From contig NZ_VTZW01000009.1 of NCBI RefSeq assembly GCF_009728995.1, positions 677,644-741,643 on the forward strand: a stretch of 64,000 nt of DNA, in the 5' to 3' direction. This DNA is from Streptomonospora sp. PA3. GTDB taxonomy: Bacteria; Actinomycetota; Actinomycetes; Streptosporangiales; Streptosporangiaceae. Each line of letters opens with the position of its first letter. Position 1 is the first letter of the stretch. Shown here one piece after another: positions 60,598-64,000 of the stretch. The position numbers were made by a program, and so were the translations under genes. A model generated the notes under the pieces. That model ran no database searches. It saw only the letters and a list, made by a program, of their open reading frames with translations, and was not told the DNA's origin.

Positions 60598-61227
60598 ATG
60601 CCCGGCATGGAAAACGAGAAGCCCGACGTCGCGGTCGATGCCGTCAGGAACACCCTCCGCCGCCTGCCTCTCGAGTTCACCGATTCGCAATGGGTGGGCC
60701 GGGTCGGCGACCTCGTGGTGGCCGACGGCGACAGGGTGAAGTTGAATACACCCGCCAACTGGAGGGACGGCGGGTTCCGCTACCCGGCTCCGCCGGGTGC
60801 CCATCCGGTCTACGCGGCCGCCCATGATTCGGGCGAGCCCGGGGCCCCGCGCTTTCTGGTGACCCACGTGTTCCTGCCCTTTGCGCCGTGGGAGCAGGTG
60901 GCCGAGGCGCACTGGAAGCGCTTCAACGACGGTGTGGGATCGCCGATCGAAGACTGCGCGTGCCTGTGGACCGACCGGTCGGAGGATGCGGCGCTTGGCC
61001 TCTGGAAGGACAGCGGGAGCGACTCCATCCCCTGGATCGAGGAGGCGGTGGGTTCCGATGAGGTTCTCGCCAGGCCGGGAAACTACCCCCAGGCAATCGC
61101 CGATGCGGGTTCCGGCGTGAACGTCCTCGGGTTTCCGGTGGTGGTGCAGGGCTTCGTCGAGGGCTATACCGCACGCAACGACGCCGGCGACCTCCTCGCC
61201 CTGATCCTCTGGGCCGAGGAGAACTGA
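60598..61227 (+). CDS. Uncharacterised protein
   Basis: 209 residues, soluble and acidic, not recognised. Sequence such as AVRNTLRRLPLEFTDSQWVG, VYAAAHDSGEPGAPRFLVTH followed by VFLPF, and GFVEGYTARNDAGDLLALIL has the strand-turn feel of a small globular domain, and Trp content is high (7). No signal peptide or membrane helix. A second in-frame ATG lies nine bases inside. GC3 is normal for the window. Codon use and the uninterrupted frame support a real gene; function unknown. Confidence 0.6.
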   Translation: MPGMENEKPDVAVDAVRNTLRRLPLEFTDSQWVGRVGDLVVADGDRVKLNTPANWRDGGFRYPAPPGAHPVYAAAHDSGEPGAPRFLVTHVFLPFAPWEQVAEAHWKRFNDGVGSPIEDCACLWTDRSEDAALGLWKDSGSDSIPWIEEAVGSDEVLARPGNYPQAIADAGSGVNVLGFPVVVQGFVEGYTARNDAGDLLALILWAEEN

Positions 61228-61300
61228 TCCCCTCCCCTGCTGAACCGCACTGCGGCACCCGTCGGCCCTCCCCGGATTCCCGGCCGGCGGCCCGTTCCGC

Positions 61301-62680
61301 TTACGGGTTGGGCAGCACGTCGCCCAGGTCGGGGAACGCCTCCAGGTAGCCGTCGAGCAGGGTGCGGGCGGTGGTGACCGAGTCGACCAGGGGGTGGGTG
61401 GCGAAGGCCCGCAGCGCCGCGGTGCGGGATCCAGTGCGCACCGCCTCCAGGACGTCGCGCTCCACCGACTTGACCGCAAGCACCAGCGCCAGTTGGTGCC
61501 CGGCCAGCGGTGCGGCGGCCAGCGGCTGGGCGCCGCCCCCGTCGACCAGGCAGGGCACCTCCACCACCGCGTCGTCGTCCAGCCCGGCCAGCGCGCCCCG
61601 GTTGCGGACGTCGACGATCAGCCGCGCCGGCTCGTCGCGCGCCAGCGCCCGCATCACCGCCAGCGCCACCTCCTCGTAGCCGCCGCCGTCCAGGTCCTCC
61701 GCGGCGCGCTCGACGCCTCCGGCGGCGCGGCGGTTGTCGGCCATGTAGCCGCGCTCGCGCGCCAACCGGGCGCGGTCCCACAGCTCGAACGCCTCACCCG
61801 GCCGCGCGGCGGCCTCGCGGTAGAAGCCGCGCTGCTGCTCGACCAGTTCCTCGCCGCGGGTCATGCGCTCGCGGGCGGAGTCGGCCGCAGCGGCGGCGGC
61901 CTCCCGCGCCATGTAGAAGTAGTGCAGGTACTCGTTGGGCAGGGCGCCCAGCGCGCGCAGCCACTCGGCGCCGAAGAGCCGGCCCTCCTCGAAGGAGGCG
62001 AGCGCCTCGGTGTCGGCCAGCAGGTCGGGCAGCCGGTCGCGGCCCCCGCTCCGCAGCGCGCGCAACCAGCCCAGATGGTTCAGCCCTGCGTAGTCGGCGC
62101 GGACCTCGGCCGGGTCCAGGCCCAGCGCGCGGGCGGCACGGCGGCTCAGGCCCACGGGGGAGTCGCAGATCCCGATCACGCGGTCTCCCAGCACCGCCGA
62201 CATCGCCTCGGTGACCAGGCCCGCCGGGTTGGTGAAGTTGACGACCCAGGCTCCGGGCGCGTGCTCGGCGACGGCCCGGGCCACGCGGTGCACGACGGGC
62301 AGGGTGCGCAGGCCGTAGCTGATGCCGCCGGCGCCGACCGTCTCCTGGCCGATGACGCCGGCCGACAGCGCGATGCGCTCGTCGGTCACCCGCCCGGGCA
62401 TCGCGCCGACCCGGATCGCGGAGAACACCATGCCCGCGCCGTCGAGCGCCTCGGCCAGGCTGCCGGCGGTGCGCACGGACAGCAGCGGCTCGCCGTGGGA
62501 GGCGCGGTGGGTGTCGCGCTGGCGGTCCAGCACGGCGCGGATGCCGCCGAGCCGGTGCTCGTCGGTGTCGAACAGGACGACCTCGGAGACGACGGCGTCG
62601 CTGCGCAGCGACTCGGCGAGCAGGGCCCGGTGCACGAGCGGCACGCGGAACCCGCCGCCGCCCAGAATCGCCAGTCGCAC
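61301..62680 (-). CDS. GH4 family 6-phospho-beta-glucosidase-type enzyme
   Basis: 459 residues. NAD-binding MRLAILGGGGFRVP opens the Rossmann domain. IGQETVGAGG, FTNPAGLVTEAM, Cys172 in GICDSPVG and His202 in LNHLGW supply the metal and cofactor sites of GH4; NEYLHYFYM is also conserved. These enzymes cleave 6-phosphoglycosides by a redox-assisted elimination using NAD and a divalent metal. The GTG start has AAGGAG 11-16 bases upstream. Divergent from a PfkB sugar kinase; the pair may process a phosphorylated disaccharide, though no PTS genes are visible here. Confidence 0.9.
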   Translation of the reverse strand: MRLAILGGGGFRVPLVHRALLAESLRSDAVVSEVVLFDTDEHRLGGIRAVLDRQRDTHRASHGEPLLSVRTAGSLAEALDGAGMVFSAIRVGAMPGRVTDERIALSAGVIGQETVGAGGISYGLRTLPVVHRVARAVAEHAPGAWVVNFTNPAGLVTEAMSAVLGDRVIGICDSPVGLSRRAARALGLDPAEVRADYAGLNHLGWLRALRSGGRDRLPDLLADTEALASFEEGRLFGAEWLRALGALPNEYLHYFYMAREAAAAAADSARERMTRGEELVEQQRGFYREAAARPGEAFELWDRARLARERGYMADNRRAAGGVERAAEDLDGGGYEEVALAVMRALARDEPARLIVDVRNRGALAGLDDDAVVEVPCLVDGGGAQPLAAAPLAGHQLALVLAVKSVERDVLEAVRTGSRTAALRAFATHPLVDSVTTARTLLDGYLEAFPDLGDVLPNP

Positions 62681-62856
62681 GTCGGCGTCTCCTTTCCGCC
62701 GGAGCGGTTCCCGCTGACCACCGTAGTCTGCACCTGAGAGGGCGAATGTGTGCGGTCTCAACCGTGCCGGCGGCGCCGTCCTTGCGTAGCCTGCACATCT
62801 AGGACTCTTGTACGAATCTTGGGCACGGGCCTCCACGGGGGCCGGCGATCGCGGGG
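62681..62856. promoter_or_regulatory. Divergent promoter region, GH4 / PfkB kinase
   Basis: A related 13-mer occurs twice in the same orientation: GTAGTCTGCACCT (62723-62735) and GTAGCCTGCACAT (62786-62798). They contain TAGTCT/TAGCCT boxes that may be -10 elements or operator half-sites. No regulator gene is adjacent within the window. Confidence 0.35.
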
Positions 62857-64000
62857 ATGACCATGGGCGTGCAGACACGTGTGAGCGGGAAGCAGGGAGC
62901 CAAGTCCAGCGGCCGCCTGGAGTCGGCGCCCCTCGTCGGCCGGCCGCACGACGTCCTGGCGGGCGACCGGGAGCCCGACCGCCCGGCGGTCGACCTGGCA
63001 CTCAGCGGGACGGTGTTCTTCGACATCGTGCTCACCGGGCTGACGGCCCCGCCCGCGGCGGGCACCGAGGTCGGTGCCGAAGGCATGGGGTCGTGCCCGG
63101 GAGGGGTCGCCAACCTGGCCGTCGCGGCGTCGCGGCTGGGACTGCGCACGGCGGTCGCGGCGGCCTTCGGCGAGGACGTCTACGGCGACTTCGCCTGGGA
63201 GACGCTGAGCGAGCAGGAGCGCGTCGACCTGTCGGCGTCGCGGCGCATCCCCGACTGGCATTCGCCGTTCACCGTGTCGCTGGCCTACCGCGGCGACCGC
63301 AGCATGGTCACCCACGAGCACCCCTCGCCCACGCCGCAGGAGGAGATGGCCCACGGCCTGCCGCAGGCCCGCGCGGCGTTCGTCAGCCTGAGCACGGGCA
63401 CCGGGGTGCCGCAGTGGGCGCTGGACCAGGCCGCCAACGGGGCGCGCATCTTCGCCGACGTGGGCTGGGACGACAGCGGGACGTGGTGCCCCTCGGTGCT
63501 GGAGCAGCTGCGGCACTGCCACGCGTTCGTGCCCAACGCCATCGAGGCGATGTCCTACACCCGTACCGGCAGCCCGGCCTCGGCGCTGTCGGCGCTGGCC
63601 GAGTACGTGCCGGTGGCGGTGGTAACCGACGGCCCGCGCGGGGCGCTGGCCGTGGACCAGTGCACCGGCGAGTCGGCCGAGGTGGAGGGGCTGGTCCTGG
63701 AGGCCGTCGACACCACGGGGGCGGGCGACGTCTTCGGCGCCGCGTTCATCGTCGGGACGCTGGCGAACTGGCCGCTGGAGCAGCGGCTGCGGTTCGCCAA
63801 CCTCTCGGCCGCCCTGTCGCTGCGCCACACCGGGGGATCGCTCTCGGCGCCGGGATGGGCCGACATCGCCTCGTGGTGGGGCCGGACCGCCGCCGACCAC
63901 GGCGAGACCGCGCGCAGGCTGGCCCGCGACTACGGGTTCCTGGCCGACCTGGTGCCGCTGTCGTGGCTGCCGACCGAGCAGCGCCGGGCCAGCGCGACGA
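62857..64000 (+). CDS. PfkB family carbohydrate kinase (continues past the window)
   Basis: The frame stays open from ATG 62857 to the window edge (381 codons seen). Residues about 47-90 give the PfkB start (LALSGTVFFDIVLTGLTAPP, then MGSCPGGVANLAVAASRLGL), including the GG...N motif that binds sugar. DTTGAGDVFGAAF at 285-297 is PfkB signature 2 with catalytic Asp291. It should phosphorylate a sugar or nucleoside with ATP. The N-terminal 45 residues are an uncharacterised extension, and internal starts (ATG 62863, GTG 62881) are possible. Beyond residue 330 the sequence continues past the usual kinase end. Confidence 0.88.
   Translation, partial: MTMGVQTRVSGKQGAKSSGRLESAPLVGRPHDVLAGDREPDRPAVDLALSGTVFFDIVLTGLTAPPAAGTEVGAEGMGSCPGGVANLAVAASRLGLRTAVAAAFGEDVYGDFAWETLSEQERVDLSASRRIPDWHSPFTVSLAYRGDRSMVTHEHPSPTPQEEMAHGLPQARAAFVSLSTGTGVPQWALDQAANGARIFADVGWDDSGTWCPSVLEQLRHCHAFVPNAIEAMSYTRTGSPASALSALAEYVPVAVVTDGPRGALAVDQCTGESAEVEGLVLEAVDTTGAGDVFGAAFIVGTLANWPLEQRLRFANLSAALSLRHTGGSLSAPGWADIASWWGRTAADHGETARRLARDYGFLADLVPLSWLPTEQRRASAT

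Noticed and set aside
1-64000. CRISPR arrays, rRNA genes and intact insertion sequences
   Set aside because: No regularly spaced short repeats, no rRNA sequence and no intact transposase were seen on either strand.

Overview
The window is very GC-rich, with G/C at nearly every third codon position, frequent GTG starts, and many ATGA/GTGA overlaps. It carries chaplins, a mycothiol-type DinB protein, LacI/ROK-controlled sugar ABC importers, GH62 and GH127 enzymes, and the order topA - MFS/tmk fusion - holB - secreted tripeptidyl-type peptidase - tRNA-Thr. These point to a filamentous, sporulating actinomycete; a Streptomyces relative or a member of the Nocardiopsaceae fits, but the genus cannot be fixed from the sequence alone.

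Layout. 0-4.4 kb: tail of a PucR-type regulator, an aromatic-acid-type MFS carrier, and a cytochrome P450 / TetR / 3Fe-4S ferredoxin operon. 4.4-4.8 kb: a gene-free stretch with nested inverted repeats. 4.8-15.6 kb: a ROK-linked carbohydrate locus with two (alpha/alpha)6-barrel glycosidases, a sugar isomerase/epimerase, an MDR dehydrogenase, a binding protein with two permeases, the ROK regulator and a Gfo/Idh/MocA oxidoreductase. 15.7-19.0 kb: a ribbon-helix-helix protein, a DUF4097 beta-strand repeat protein and a DrrAB-type exporter, preceded by clustered TGACG/CGTCA half-sites and a probable leaderless start. 19.1-21.6 kb: single metabolic genes and a 44-residue LPFR-motif peptide. 21.7-26.1 kb: a tannase/feruloyl-esterase-like hydrolase coupled to a sodium:solute symporter, divergent from a TetR gene.

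26.2-39.6 kb is an arabinose-polysaccharide utilisation region. It has two secreted GH62 arabinofuranosidases (one with CBM2, one with CBM13), a secreted GH39-like enzyme with CBM35, a LacI regulator with two perfect CGAACCGGTTCG operators, a binding protein and two permeases, an intracellular GH127 beta-L-arabinofuranosidase, and an MHS-type MFS carrier. The extracellular enzymes should release arabinosides, the ABC system import them and GH127 finish hydrolysis. The first GH62 is followed by a relic of a CBM35 gene in the same convergent position as the intact gene after the second GH62, which records an ancestral duplication.

39.7-44.6 kb: a CmtR-like metal sensor with a CDF exporter, a DinB-like enzyme, an AbiE toxin-antitoxin pair with its inverted repeats, a collapsed serine-recombinase pseudogene, and tRNA-Leu(GAG) with its terminator. 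44.7-50.4 kb: an M20 peptidase, an Ala-rich secreted protein, a sortase-anchored long chaplin, and an unusual secreted protein with five cysteine-free chaplin repeats. 50.4-60.1 kb: conserved core genes (DUF5703, topA, MFS-tmk, holB, peptidase, tRNA-Thr). 60.1-64 kb: two poorly characterised small proteins, then a GH4 6-phospho-glycosidase divergent from a PfkB sugar kinase that runs off the window. Importer permease pairs appear without their own ATPase, as is common in actinomycetes where a shared MsiK-type ATPase serves several systems.
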